Assembly: GCA_024760905.1 (NCBI GenBank)
Contig: CM045734.1
Location: 42,173,564-42,237,563 of the forward strand
DNA from: Plotosus lineatus
Lineage: Eukaryota > Chordata > Actinopteri > Siluriformes > Plotosidae
DNA: 64,000 bases
Direction of reading: 5' to 3'
Positions within the stretch are counted from its first letter, which is position 1. The number at the start of each line of letters is the position of its first letter. Made by a program: the position numbers and the translations under genes. Positions 32,823 through 45,354 of this stretch are shown here, one piece after another. The notes under the pieces were generated by a model, which saw only the letters and a list, made by a program, of their open reading frames with translations, did not search any database and was not told where the DNA came from.

Positions 32823-33445
32823 GAAATCTGCTTGGGAAAGAAGGTAGGCATTAGGTAAGAGATAATGTATTGAGTTGGTCATTATTGCAGAATAATTTTT
32901 TATAGTGTGATGCAGGATTATGAACGACCCTCAAGGGGCTGTACAGTAGTAATTGAAAATTTGAGAACCCTTTCTAATTTTTATGTTTTTTTTTTATAAT
33001 TCTGCATATGTATAATATAAAACTTCATCTGATTTTCACGCCAAGTCTTAAAGGTAGATAAAAATAACCCACTTAAACAAACAAGACAAAAATTTCTCAA
33101 GGTTATTTATTTAGTGAGGTAGTAGTAGTAGTCGTAGTCAATCGACTGCTGTCAAGATCAACAAAACACACAAGAGCCAGTGATGCTTATGGGCTATCGC
33201 TGGGGGTAGTTCGGCGAGTCTGAGCTCAGTGAGACAGCGGCTCTTCTTTCTTCAGCGGCTGAGGGGATTGGACGCCGGAATATTCACCAACTTTTACCGA
33301 TGCACCATCGAGAATATTCTGTCTGTCTGCATCACAACCTCGACAGCGAGATAGATACCATACTTTATTAATCCCGGAGAGAAATTCACATTTTCCAATA
33401 GCATTGCAGTATAACAGCACACAGTGATTCCATAAACTCCCCTGG

Positions 33446-33612
33446 CTGGCCTTCTCTGGGCGAGGGCAGTGTACACCCTGGACAGGTCGCCAGGCCATTG
33501 CAGGGCAGAAACATTCTGACGGCGATGGAGCCTACGCTTGATAAATGTCAGCAATGGTTATTTTACATGTCTCTCACCATAGATATTGAGAGACAGTTGC
33601 ACTGGGGGAATA
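33446..33612 (-). mobile_element. SINE-II fragment
   Basis: Carries GTGTACACCCTGGACAGGTC, GTCAGCAATGGTTATTTTAC and the body reversed up to the GTTGCACTGGGGG segment. The tail end and tRNA-like head are missing. Confidence 0.7.
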
Positions 33613-33903
33613 TTACAACATATCTTATCTTTTTATCCTATCTTTTCTGGCATTTGGCTGAGATTACTGGTAAGGAAAATAAGAAATATACTGCTAAAAT
33701 ACTCGCATGGATTTAGTGAATATCCCAGCTGCACACAGTCTTGCTGTGCCTCATCATTAAATATATGTTTGAGACCTTAGTGAGATTTAACAAGGTTACC
33801 AAACCCTCCCTATTAAACATCAATGAATCGTAACACAGATGGATGAAGTTCAAGGCAGTATTTACTCTCTCTAGAAGTGGTTCCTCAATGATTAGTCAAA
33901 GCA

Positions 33904-34236
33904 TTTCATTCATTTTCTGAACCGCCTATTTAGGGTTGCAGGGAGGGTGGCACCCATCCCAGCAGACTCCGGGCGAGAGCAGAGTACACCCTGGATGACT
34001 CACCAGGCCATCGCAGGGTAGAAACAAGCTGAGGGCTATGCAGCTTACTCTTGATGAAAATCAGCACTGGTTCTTTTACATGCTTCACACCATGGACAGT
34101 GAGAGATATGGCTAGCCTTTGTTAACCCAGTTAGTTGCAATGGAGGGACAGTGACACCCATTGAGAGTTGGGCTTGAGGATCAACCATGGGATCAATGAT
34201 CCAGCACCTTTACCACTAAGCCACCTGCTGCCTGTT
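33904..34236 (-). mobile_element. SINE-II, full length, 12-bp target duplication
   Basis: The tail module and body are present, and the degraded head is reversed at the right end (TACCACTAAGCCACCTGCTG). TTAGTCAAAGCA lies at 33892-33903 and 34237-34248. Confidence 0.88.
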
Positions 34237-34342
34237 TTAGTCAAAGCACACAGTGAATAAGAGTCCAAGAGGTCTAAATGAAGCCCTGGGCTAGTTAAGT
34301 TAAATGATTGTTCTTGTGCCTGCCATGAGGACCATACAGAAC

Positions 34343-34525
34343 AAGGGCAGTAGTGGCTTGGTGGTCAAGGCTCTGGGTAACTGCTCTGAGGTTTAAGACC
34401 CAATACCACCGATCTTATACTGTTGGGCATGGCCTTTAATCATACCATGCTCATGTACATAAATGAGATCAAATGCAAGATATTATGGATTAGAGTGTCT
34501 GCCAAATGCTAAAATGTAAATGGAA
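34343..34525 (+). mobile_element. SINE-IV (V-SINE-like) copy
   Basis: Starts GGGCAGTAGTGGCTTGGTGG and ends GGATTAGAGTGTCTGCCAAA TGCTAAAATGTAAATG. That conserved 3' core ('...GCGTCTGCCAAATGC') is known from fish V-type SINEs. Confidence 0.75.
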
Positions 34526-34912
34526 TTGGATAAAGTTGTGTATGGGCAAATGAAAGTTACAAAGAGAAATCCACCGTTATCAAAAAATAAAGGAAAAAAA
34601 AAACACTTGCTGCCCTGCTACAGTTTGTTAAGATTCCATCGACAGGCTATGCCATTAGGAAGAAAATGTGTCTGGATCAGAACAAAATAATTTTTTTTTG
34701 TTGGATGAATTGAATGGTCTTGTTCAAAGATGGAAAATGCTGCATTCCAGCAGTTAAAAACCTTATTCTATCTGTACATTTTGAGATATGGTGGTGGTAG
34801 TATCGTGGTTTAAGCCTGTTTTGCTGTATCTGGGCCAGGGCAAATTATCATTGATGGAACAAAAGAATTGTAAATTATACCAGTGAATTTTAAAGGAAAT
34901 TTTTATGGTATC

Positions 34913-35027
34913 TATCTTCTTCTTTTCCTTTCGGCTGTTCCCTTCAGGGGTCGCCACAGCAAATGATCTGCCTCCATCTCTCCCTATCCTCTGCATCTTC
35001 TACTCTTACTCCAACGACCTTCATGAC
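34913..35027 (-). mobile_element. RTE-a LINE, last ~115 bp
   Basis: The reverse of GGGAACAGCCGAAAGGAAAA, the RTE-a stop region and the D-A-E-D-R coding end. It stops exactly where the left arm of the long inverted repeat begins. Confidence 0.85.
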
Positions 35028-35425
35028 CTTTTAATCAAAAGGTGCATGGTGCTAAAGTGTCATGATGTTCTCTTCGTGTCTTCTGCCGTATCGCTGCTAA
35101 TCCAAACTATACAGCAGTAGGTCAGGAGGCTCTTGATGGCAGAACCATAAGGGTTCGTCGATAGTGGTTGGGGTAGACAGGGCTTCCTGAGCAAGTACAC
35201 CCTTTGTTGTACTTTCCTGACCTGGTGGGAGATATTTGTGATCCAGGTGAAGTCAGCAGAGATGTGAACTCCTAAAACCTTAAAGCCTTCCACCCTTACA
35301 TCAATGTAGAGGGCGGAGTGCTCAGCTTTCGATTTCCTGAAGTCCATTATCATCTCCTTGGTTTAAGATGTGTTTAGTTAAAAATTGTTGTTGTTGCACC
35401 ATCGCGGAAGATGCCGGACCTCCTT
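35028..35425 (-). pseudogene. L2/CR1-like LINE reverse transcriptase C-terminal fragment (left arm)
   Basis: Reads MIMDFRKSKAEHSALYIDVR, VLGVHISADFTWITNISHQV and SLLTYCCIVWISSDTAED. This is the post-catalytic segment of CR1/L2-type reverse transcriptases (known pattern K-E-x-x-x-D-F-R...F-K-x-L-G-x-x-I-S). It is only about 97 codons long. In-frame stops lie upstream. Confidence 0.75.
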
Positions 35426-36022
35426 ACTGTTGGCTGACTCATTATTCTTCTTTTCCTTTCGGCTTTTCCCTTCAGGGGTCGCCACAGCGAATCATGTGCC
35501 TCCATCTCACCCTATCCTCTGCATCTTCTACTCTTACTCCAACTATCTTCATGTGCTCCTTCACCACATCCATAAATCTCCTCTTTGCTCTTCCTCTAGG
35601 CCTTCTGCCTGGTAGTTCCAACCTCAGCATCCTACTACCATTATACTCACTATCCCTCCTCTGTACATGTCCAAACCATCTCAATCTAGCCTCTCTGACT
35701 TTGTCTCCAAAACATCTAACATGTGCTGTCCCTCTGATGTACTCATTCCTGATCCTATCCATCCTCGTTACTCCCAAAGAGAACCTCAACATTTTCATCT
35801 CTGCTACCTCCAACTCTGACTCCTGTCTTTTCCCCAGGGCCACTGTCTCTAAACCATACAACATTGCTGGCCTCATCACCGTCTTGTACACTTTTCCCTT
35901 CATTCTTGCCGATACTCTCCTATCACACATCACACCGGACACTTTTCTCCATCCATTCCAACCTGCCTGCACGCGCTTCTTCACCTCTTTTCCACACTCT
36001 CCATTGCTTTGGATTGTTGAGC
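35028..36022. repeat. Left arm of a ~1-kb inverted repeat
   Basis: Nearly the exact reverse complement of 36781-37762, including an L2/CR1-like LINE fragment, the same junction and an RTE-a tail. The spacer is about 760 bp. Scattered substitutions are visible, for example an encoded VWISSDTAED here against VWFSSDTAED in the other arm. Confidence 0.92.
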
Positions 36023-36037
36023 CTAAGTACTTATGTT
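35444..36037 (-). mobile_element. RTE-a LINE 3' end (left arm)
   Basis: Uninterrupted frame 35984-35472 from KKRVQAGWNGWRKVSGVMCD to RWRHMIRCGDP-stop. The 3' side carries AATGAGTCAGCCAACAGT (reversed at 35426-35443). The 5' side has no matching repeat and runs about 15 bp further into LINE sequence than the copy in the right arm. Confidence 0.88.
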
Positions 36038-36202
36038 GAGCCTAAGTATCTATCTATGAACTGAATTTCAAGATAAAATGTATAATGTAGCGAGGCAATA
36101 ACCCTCAAGACATAAATCATTCCACCAAAGGATGGATTAAAAAAAAAATAATAAAGGGAGTAGTTTGGAATGGCCATTTCCTGATGTTAATCCAATAGAA
36201 AT

Positions 36203-36376
36203 GGGCAGTTGTGGCTTGCAATGCAATGGGTCACTGCAATGGGTTACTGAGCTGAAGATCAGTGGTTCAATCCCCTCTATCACCACTGTTGGGCCCTTGA
36301 GCATAAAAATATATCGTATAAAAATTGTAAGTTACTCTGGATAACAGTGTCTGCCAAATGCTGTTAAATGTAAACT
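36203..36376 (+). mobile_element. SINE-IV (V-SINE-like) copy in the inverted-repeat spacer
   Basis: GGGCAGTTGTGGCTTGCAAT, GTTGGGCCCTTGAGC and the 3' core CTGGATAACAGTGTCTGCCA. Confidence 0.72.
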
Positions 36377-36786
36377 GTTCTGTGAGCAGTTCATGTGAGG
36401 AACCCCAACAACAACCCAAAGGTGAAGCTGCTCTATAGACAACAGTGGACTAAAATCTCTTTTTACTTTAGCACATCTGGAACAAACTGATGATGTTTTA
36501 AATCATATTTATGAAAAATACAAACATTGCTAAAGGGTTCACAAACTTTCAGGCACTACTGTATGTCTCATTCACATGCACTTTACTTATATACATGTAA
36601 ACTACATTGTCCATACTTAGTACTCAGACCTGTTGAGTAGCTTGCGAGCAATATAGCATGGTGTTGGGCTCTGCTCAATGCACAGGTGTGGTGCGTGCAG
36701 GTAGACGAGCAAGTATCCTCTTATTCTTATTATATTCACTCATTTTATTTGGTTTAATTACAGATAACAATGAGTCAGCCAACAGT

Positions 36787-37346
36787 CCAGAGCAATGGAG
36801 CGTGTGGAAGATAAGTGAAGCGTGTGCAGGCAGGTTGGAACGGTTGGAGAAAATTGTCCGGTGTGATGTGTGATCGGAGCGTATCGGCAAGAATGAAAGG
36901 AAAAGTGTACAAGACGGTGTTGAGGCCAGCGATGTTGTATGATTTAGAGACAGTGGCTCTGGGGAAAAGACAGAAGGCAGAGCTGGAGGTAGCATAGATG
37001 AAAATGTTCTCTTTGGGAGTAACGAGGATGGATAGGATCAGGAATGAGCACATCAGAGGGACAGCCCATGTAAGAGGTTTTGGAGACAAAGTCAGAGAGG
37101 CTAGATTGAGATGGTTTGGACATGTACAGAGGAGGGATAGTGAGTATAATGGTAGTAGGATGCTGAGGTTGGAACTACCAGGCAGAAGGCCTAGAGGAAG
37201 AGCAAAGAGGAGATTTATGGATGTGGTGAAGGAGGACATGAAGATAGTTGGAGTAAGAGTAGAAGATGCAGAGGATAGGGTGAGATGGAGGCACATGATT
37301 CGCTGTGGCGACCCCTGAAGGGAAAAGCCGAAAGGAAAAGAAGAAT
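36787..37346 (+). mobile_element. RTE-a LINE 3' end with 18-bp target duplication (right arm)
   Basis: AATGAGTCAGCCAACAGT occurs at 36769-36786 and 37347-37364. Coding runs from RMKGKVYKTVLRPAMLYDLE through a stop near 36998 to RWRHMIRCGDP-stop, then GGGAAAAGCCGAAAGGAAAA. It has a small internal deletion (MKMFSLGV in place of MKMLRFSLGV). Confidence 0.93.
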
Positions 37347-37364
37347 AATGAGTCAGCCAACAGT

Positions 37365-37762
37365 AAGGAGGTCCGGCATCTTCCGCGATGGTGCAACAAC
37401 AACAATTTTTAACTAAACACATCTTAAACCAAGGAGATGATAATGGACTTCAGGAAATCGAAAGCTGAGCACTCCGCCCTCTACATTGATGTAAGGGTGG
37501 AAGGCTTTAAGGTTTTAGGAGTTCACATCTCTGCTGACTTCACCTGGATCACAAATATCTCCCACCAGGTCAGGAAAGTACAACAAAGGGTGTACTTGCT
37601 CAGGAAGCCCTGTCTACCCCAACCACTATCAACGAACCCTTATGGTTCTGCCATCAAGAGCCTCCTGACCTACTGCTGTATAGTTTGGTTTAGCAGCGAT
37701 ACTGCAGAGGACACGAAGAGAACATCATGACACTTTAGCACCATGCACCTTATGATTAAAAG
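37365..37762 (+). pseudogene. L2/CR1-like LINE reverse transcriptase fragment (right arm)
   Basis: Same segment as 35028-35425 in opposite orientation, reading MIMDFRKSKAEHSALYIDVR to VWFSSDTAEDTKRTS. Upstream codons read LNTS-stop-TKEMIMDFR, so the conserved Lys codon is a stop in both arms. Confidence 0.75.
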
Positions 37763-37839
37763 TTCTACCTCTTACCCAGTGTATATCAGGCACCTTTCGT
37801 TCACTTTTCTGTGCATATTTGAATATACAGTACATACAT

Positions 37840-38093
37840 CAGTGCAGCTAACTGGGTTATCAAGGGCCGGCCATGTCTCTCACTGTCTATGGTGTGAGGT
37901 TCATGTAAAAGAACCATTGCTGACTTTCGACAAGAGTTAGCTGCATAGGCATCAGCGTGTTTCTGCCCTGCGATGGCCTGGCAAGCTGTCCAGGGTGTAC
38001 GCTGTCCTCACCCTGAGTCGGCTGACATGAACACCAGCCTTTTTAACCCTAATTAGGATTAAGCGGTTTCAGGAAATGAATGAATGAATGAAT
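37840..38093 (+). mobile_element. SINE-II, 5'-truncated
   Basis: Starts in the body (CAGTGCAGCTAACTGGGTTA), switches to the alternative tail after TCAGCGTGTTTCTGCCCTGC and ends with (GAAT)n. GAATATACA lies on both sides. Confidence 0.82.
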
Positions 38094-38099
38094 GAATAT

Positions 38100-40129
38100 A
38101 CACGTCTAGCCAAGTATAGTTCCTTAGTTATCTTTTGTGCATTTTCTTTTTTATAATTGCTGCTAAACAAAGAGCTGTTCAACTGACTTTGATTGTTCAT
38201 GCAACAATCGACAATAAAGATCTCTTTATCTTTATCTGGACATTAATACACATAGGCACTGTATAAAAGCAGGGCTCCCAATAAATGTCTCTGAATAGGC
38301 TTCTGAGCCTGGGCTTTATATCGCCTTTCTGATTTACGCTTTCCTTTGTATCATGCTGTGTTAATTTATTTATCTGTTTGATAAGTTCATGTTCTGTCAA
38401 GTTTCTGATTTCAGTGTTTGCTCTGTGATTATTTATTTACAGTGTCCAGTGATCGTCGGTTATGTCGTCAAGAATGCATTTTCAGATTGGTTCTAGCAGA
38501 CAAGAAAACAATGCTAACTCGAATAGCCATTCCTCTCATCCACACTGAAAAGAAAAGCATGTCAGAATACGAATAGGCTACATCAGCAGAATATGACACT
38601 GATTTTCACTCCTATCAATTGAAAACAGGATTCCGAAGCGTACAGATTCAATCTGTACAGACTCAATGAAAGGGACCACTGCATGCCCTTACCAGAGGCA
38701 AAGTACCCGCAGTAGACTGACTTCCCCAGGTACCGCAGAACTCATGCTTTGTATTTGGTATAAAACCACTCAACCACCTGAGGTCAGGCACCCTTTCACA
38801 TAAGGTAAACAACCCTGGCGGGTGTCTTTTGATTTGCCTTTATAGTACTCACTCACTTTCTCCCTCACCCACTCACTCACTCGCTAGCCAAAGTGCTAAA
38901 TCCTGTTAACATTGAAGGGAGGCTGGAGTCTGTCTCAACTACCTACAGTCTTATTAGTTAATTTATCCATGTAACACGTTCATGTTCTGCCGAGCGTTTG
39001 ATTTCTGTGTTTGCTCCATGATCATTTATTTACCCACAAGTCTGACTCAGAATGTGAGTCTTTTATTCTGTGTAAATCAAAGGTGATGTACAAACCTTTG
39101 TTTTTTGGGTTTCAGTTTCATTCAGTTAGTATTAATAAATATGTTTATCTCTGCCCGTCCTCATGCAAGTTAACAATACATAACAAACAATAAGCATCAA
39201 CTAAATAATGCAGCCACTTTATTGGATTTTCTGTGGTTGGCATGCATGGACACTGAATAGGCCATGGAACAACCATCCAAGTCATGTTCCATGACTATGG
39301 CGCTCTGTCCATTAGCGTTGCTAGGAAATTATGCTGATGAAAAATCCTGCCTAGTCTGACAAGCTCCCAACTGCAAAAAAAAAACAAAAAAAACAAACAA
39401 AAAAAAAAACCCCACAACTAAATTCACGTATTGAGCAGTTTCTGTAGTATAATTTATTATAATTTTTTAAAAGCAAAAACACTTCCACAGACCATGAATT
39501 TTTCTTTTTTATTGGGCTTTTTATAGGATTAGAATTGCAAAGAGTATGATTGCGTCTTGGGGAATGCTTTATAGAAAATATTACATGCGGGGTAATACAT
39601 CAGCTGAGCTATTGCCAGTTTCTCCCTGATCTATAAATAGGATGGATAGATGGATATTGGAAATTATATAGTGCGATATTTATTAAAATTTTTTTTGTTT
39701 GTTTTCATTATTGCTATTTCATGAGGAAAGTCATTGTAGACATGTTTCTGTTTTATTTGGTACTTGTCTGAGCTATGGGATACCAAGAAGTGATAAAGGG
39801 CAAACTTTATTTTCAAACAAAGGGAATAAAAATAAAGGGTTTTGATACAGCAGGTATTTTCATTAAGCTACAATTTACAAGCCATCGATAACCTAAAGCT
39901 GTGCAAATTGGCCTTTTACAGTCCTTCCACATTTGATGCTGAAACCAGTAGTTCAGGTGCAATGGTCCGTGCATGTTATGTCAATGAGTTTAGAATTAAA
40001 TCCAGAACAACGCACAGTTTTGTGGTTGTAAACATGTTGGGCTGAGCTCTGAGTGCTGCGCTGATGAATTCTGAGAATAATGAAGCGCGTGTGCACACAA
40101 ACTCACTCACTCACTCACTCACTCACAGA

Positions 40130-40180
<51 letters not shown>

Positions 40181-40836
40181 CTGCCAGGATTCTGGTTTTC
40201 ATGGCCATTATGTAGATGAAAACATGTCGCCTTTCCCCCCAGGTTTCAGTGCATGTCACTGTAACACCACTTAAAACACGCTCAAAGTTAATCCTCAATT
40301 TATTCCATGCAAAATAAACATTTGCATGAAAACTGATGCAAGAAAATATTCTTAAATACATAATTTAGATTTGAACACTTTAGCACTTCAAAGAGAGCAT
40401 TCAGAATACCAAAGCCTTGATAAAATTCTTAAGCTTATTTACTGTAACAAACGCTGGCTTACATTTACAGGCCATGAATCAAATTTACAGCCGAGTTTAT
40501 AATTAGGGAATGGAAAACTTTAAAAAGCTTGGACTGGCTGATGTTTTATTTATCTCAAATTTATAGTAAATAGGATTAGTTCATCAAACACTATGCCCTG
40601 AAACAACATTCATACACTATTGGTAAACTCATCAGCCACTACGAGATGCCATACATATTAATTTGTGAGAGCACATCGCCTTTCAGATGAACCCCTTCAG
40701 TCAAGATTAGTCACCTTATTCAGCCCTTGAGATATTAAGTAGGCCAACATGGCATAAAACCTCACAACATATGGTGAAACTTAAATAGAACAGAAATAAA
40801 GTACTGATACAACTTTTTTTAATGATTAGTTTTAAC

Positions 40837-40878
<42 letters not shown>

Positions 40879-40895
40879 CAACAATAATAATATAG
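38100..40895. other. No gene recognised
   Basis: AT-rich DNA with A-runs (39375-39420), an (ACTC)n/(CA)n tract at 40100-40178 and an (AAT)n tract at 40838-40893. No coding exon with splice context was seen. Confidence 0.5.
40100..40178. repeat. (ACTC)n-(CA)n microsatellite
   Basis: Six ACTC units followed by about 24 CA units. Confidence 0.96.
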
Positions 40896-41688
40896 TATCT
40901 GATGTAATAAGCGCCATGCTCCAATAAGCCCCTCCCCCAATGTTTTTTATCTTATGTCTAATAACCACCCATGTGTACTGGGAGCAAAATGGTAGAGCAA
41001 ACTTACCAATTTTATTCGATCAGTCTCTCTAACCGTAAAATGAGACATTCACTGCTTATAAGTTTACATGGTATTTCAAGACCCCCTGCCACTGGGAAAT
41101 GTCTATAATGTTCATCAGTAACAACACATTTGATTATTCCGCTGTGCTTTAAAAAACAGGAAAATATTTTGCTGTGTTCTCTTTTCTCTTGGTAAATGTC
41201 CAACAACCGATGAACCATTAGAAATTACTACAGCAAAACTATGGAATGCTCTGAATGAATGGAGCAATGAGTCAGATACGAACCTATCAGAAAGTGATGA
41301 TGAGTATTTTTCACCCGATTCTGCTGCTCAGTAACTTCATAAATTTAAAGACTCCCTGGCCATGTGCTTTTGTTTATGTTCGTGTTGATCGGTTCAATGT
41401 GCCAAGTGATAAAGTTGACATTCTTGTTGATTGGCTTGATTTTATTTCCGGGAAAATATTTAAAGGAACAACACCGGGAGGGAAAAGTAAGGGGTCTGTT
41501 TAAAATTTATACTGTTTTCTGTTTATTTTCAGCTTTCATGCAAGTAATTTGGTTGATACCACAAAATGAATAACACAAATACCAGTAAAACTCTTTTATT
41601 GTTCTGTTATTATTTATTATTCATGTTTTCCACCTCGAAGGTAATAAGCACTTACCCTTCCACTCTGCTGGTAATATTTTAATAAGCG

Positions 41689-41873
41689 CCCACCCACTCC
41701 AATTTTTTAAGCGCCCCAGGTGCTTTTCATGTTGAACACGGTATATATATATATATATATATATACCGTGTTCAACATGAACTATTTAAGTAACACTATA
41801 TATATATATATATATATATACCGTGTTCAACATGAAAAGCACCTGGGGCGCTTAAAAAATTGGAGTGGGTGGG
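41689..41873. repeat. Inverted repeat with perfect 53-bp arms and a third partial copy
   Basis: 41689-41741 is the exact reverse complement of 41821-41873. Between them are two (TA)n tracts and a third copy of CCGTGTTCAACATGA (41766-41780), in the same orientation as the right arm. The arm sequence belongs to the locus to the left (AATAAGCGCC motifs), so the right arm looks like a copied fold-back. Confidence 0.95.
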
Positions 41874-41917
41874 TGTATATATATATATATACACACACAC
41901 CTTACTGTCCAACTTAA

Positions 41918-42169
41918 CCCCCCAGTGCAGCTAACTGTGTTATCAAAGACCGGCCATGTCTCTCACTGTCTATGGTGAGAGGTTCATGTAAAAGAACCAT
42001 TGCTGACTTTCAACAAGAGTAGCTGCAAAGCCGTCAGCGTATTTCTGCCCCTTGCTAAGGGTTGTGTCAGGAAGGGCATCTGACATAAAACTTATGCCAA
42101 ATCAAAAGTGCGATTATTCGCTGTGGCAACCCCTGAGAAAAAAAGGGAACAGCTGAATGGAAAAAAAGA
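41918..42169 (+). mobile_element. SINE-I, 5'-truncated, 12-bp target duplication
   Basis: Starts CCCCCCAGTGCAGCTAACTG and ends in the RTE-a-like tail. TGTCCAACTTAA (41906-41917) and TGTCTAACTTAA (42170-42181) differ at one base. Truncation was therefore present at insertion. Confidence 0.88.
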
Positions 42170-42181
42170 TGTCTAACTTAA

Positions 42182-43110
42182 TATTTGAAGGCCGAGGGAG
42201 AGCAATGTGAACTCTACACAGAAACATTCAATCCTGTTCAGCACTACACCATTGTGTTGTTGAAATAATAATTTAGTTCATTAAAACATTTTGATGTGGA
42301 CATGTTATGGCCCCCAAAACATTCAGTGTATCCTTTTTTATTCAATCTATTACTTTTATATTTTTTTCTAAATTCGTGACCAATTTCCTTGAATACTCAC
42401 TAGTAATTGTTTCAATGCCTATCAAAATGTTCTTGCTGACCATGTGTATGTTTTTATGGCCACAATTTAGTCATCTGAAAAAATGACTGCTTCCAGCATA
42501 GATAATGGTCCTGTCACAAATCACAAATCATCTCCAACATTTCATTTCACCTTCTGGAATTGATCCCACAGATAATTGAGGGCGTTTTGAAAGCAAAGAT
42601 GGGTCATATTCATAAAAATGATAATAATATATAATAAGTGATAAAATGTCAAGTAAGTGGATATTTTTAAATGATATTTTAATGTGACATTAATAATGCC
42701 AAAATAGCCTGGAAACCCTATGTTAGAAGGGCGAAGAAATGAGCCCCTGAGAGTAACAGTGGACGAAGTCGATCTTCGTCAATTTTGAGTTAAGTACAGA
42801 AATAAATAGAGAAATGGTAATTCTTTCAGATAAATTTTGGTCTGAATCCAGGTAGAGTTTCAATTTTGACATATAGGAGGCACTTCAGTATTGCTCGTAT
42901 TTATTTCACTGATTTACTACTGCAAAAGTGGGCCAAAAGTCCAAAATTCCAGATGGTGGCGAGCTGTATGACATCTCCATATTTAGGAAAAACAAACCTG
43001 AAAAAGAGGTTCTTCAGTTAAAACAGCACTTGGAAAGTAAGTATCACTTTATATAAGATACCACGACATCTGCTTGTTAGTATTTCACTGAAATATACAG
43101 TATTTGTTAT
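42182..43110. other. No gene recognised
   Basis: AT-rich sequence. Nothing assigned on either strand. Confidence 0.5.
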
Positions 43111-43549
43111 TACAGGGATCCTTCACTTTCCGTGGTTAATGGGGACCGAGACCACCACGCGACCACCGATTTCCACAAAGTAGGAACGACCCACATAACT
43201 GATGTATACGGACATGTATATGCGTATATAACATCAATAAATACATAATCAACACTATTAATACTTATAATAACAATTAAACATTCAAAAATAATGCATA
43301 AGGTGTAAATAAAATATAAATAGACACACATGCAGACACCCGTGCGCACATGCACACATGCGCACACACACTCAGATGCACACCTCACATAAAAATGTAA
43401 GTACAGACGCTCCCCGACTTACATTCATCCATTTTACGTTTTTTCGATTTTATATTTTAAAAAAAAAAGTCAAATTTTTAGTTCAGACATACCTATGTAG
43501 TACGCTGACGTAATGACTCTGCATTCACTGTTCACAAACTACAGACTGA

Positions 43550-43649
<100 letters not shown>

Positions 43650-44865
43650 ATATATCTCACTTATATAGCGTGTTACCCTTGTTTTAAGACGTCGTCTCTG
43701 TGATCTTTGTGTTTACACTGTTTTGCGGACTTTTGTAACCCTAAGCAAATATGGTTGGTCAGAAGCGTAAGCCTACTAGCATGGGTGCAAGTCTCATACA
43801 TGAGCCACTCCACTGAAAGTAGGCTCTTGGGTCCAAAAATGAAAAATAAGCTTTTTACACAGTCAGATAGAGTCAGCCCAAAGCTGCAAAATGCAGCAAA
43901 AAGTTTGTCAATACCTTGAAAACTGACCGAGCTCTGCCGTTTTTTGTGTCAGCATTCAATTAAAAATTTCAAAAGACGTTTTAGAGAAAAATGAGCACAA
44001 AGATTGCACTTCTTCGAAGATCATTAGTCCTTAGCAACCAACCATTTTTATGCACTTCAGCCATATAAGCTTTTAGAAAACATGTCTTGGAAGAGTTTTA
44101 GGAAGAGATGATAATAGAAATCATCCTCATTTTAATCTGACATGCCCTTTTTAAATCCATCAGTCACCATGGTAAGCCCCCAAAATTATTATTTTTTTCA
44201 TTTCTGTTTATTCCAATAAGATCAGTATGTATCTTTTTGACCATTATATAAAGGTTCAAATTCCTTCAAATGATACTGATTGAAAAAAAAATACTGTCGG
44301 GTTCAAACAATCACACTGAAATTAAGAAAACTATATATATATATATATAAGATAACCATATAACAAAACTCTCTGATCTCTTTATACAAGTAATCTTCAT
44401 CAACTCTGCCCTCAGCATCATCATCTTCATCTATATCCTGCTCAGCAGATAAAATCACATCTTCACAAACACCAGTCATCACACTTTTATTAACAGATGC
44501 CTCTTCCTCATCAACATCAAAGTCAAAATCGTCATCAACACAGTTGGCATCATCATCAACAGTTTGTTTATATGTAAAAGGTATGAAACATTTAAGTATT
44601 TTTCAGGTCTTGACCAATTTTCGTACAAAACTAAACAACCCACAATCCAGCATGTCCAGTCCAGACAAGATAACACACAAATCAAATGATAAAAAAAATT
44701 CCATAATCAAATTTTGCATGCAGAGAAAAATACCAATACTCATACGATACTCATATTAAGTTTCTAAAGTACATAATACTGAGCATATGGGATTTTCTTT
44801 GATTGAATTGCAATGGAATCATGTCTTTCTTAATATTCCAGCAGACCTGAGGTATCTCACTCTCT

Positions 44866-45100
44866 CTCTCACACACACACACACCCACACACACACACAC
44901 ACACCCACTCACTCATTTGTGCATCTGCACTCATTTGCCTCACTCCCTTTATATACTGTGTATTCTTCCATTCAAATTGCACTCGTTCATCTGGATGCTG
45001 CTCATTTATCCGTTTGCACACACTGTGTGTGTGTGCGTGCGTGCATGCGTGTGTATGTGACAAAGAGACAGACAGACAGAGAGAGAGAGAGAGAGAGAGG
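44866..45100. repeat. Cluster of (CT)n, (CA)n, (GT)n and (GA)n
   Basis: Four simple-sequence types within 240 bp inside pogo-B. Frames here give only low-complexity peptides. Confidence 0.9.
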
Positions 45101-45354
45101 GAGAAATAATCTTCTTCAAAGCCGAATTTCAGCGTGGAATTTAACATCTATACTAATGCTGCTAGACATCACAGATGACATTTCACTCTCCTTTTCCAGA
45201 AATTATGTGTATTCACAATCTTATAAATCAATTTAATTACTGTTATTGAAGAGAAAGTCGGAGATAAGTTCCACATGCGGTATACTAGAGTCGGGAAGTA
45301 AACAGGAAGTTAACGTGTGACGGGCACTGAGCATGTGCAATGTGAGCATGTGAC

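Larger units (their letters stand above)
36781..37762. repeat. Right arm of the ~1-kb inverted repeat
   Basis: Reverse partner of 35028-36022. It contains the RTE-a copy with both target repeats, so this arm probably preserves the original insertion. Confidence 0.92.

Noticed and set aside
33120..33133. (GTA)n run as a minisatellite or CRISPR-like array
   Set aside because: Only a few trinucleotide units. No spaced repeats of CRISPR type were noticed anywhere in the window, and the DNA is eukaryotic.
40899..41741. A DNA transposon suggested by AATAAGCGCC motifs at 40908 and 41681
   Set aside because: The motifs are in direct, not inverted, orientation, and no target repeat or transposase domain was identified. 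The evidence is not enough for a call.
43707..43919. 70-codon plus-strand frame in pogo-B as a gene
   Set aside because: No recognisable domain. The only suggestive part is a different frame (MVGQKRKP). No support beyond length.
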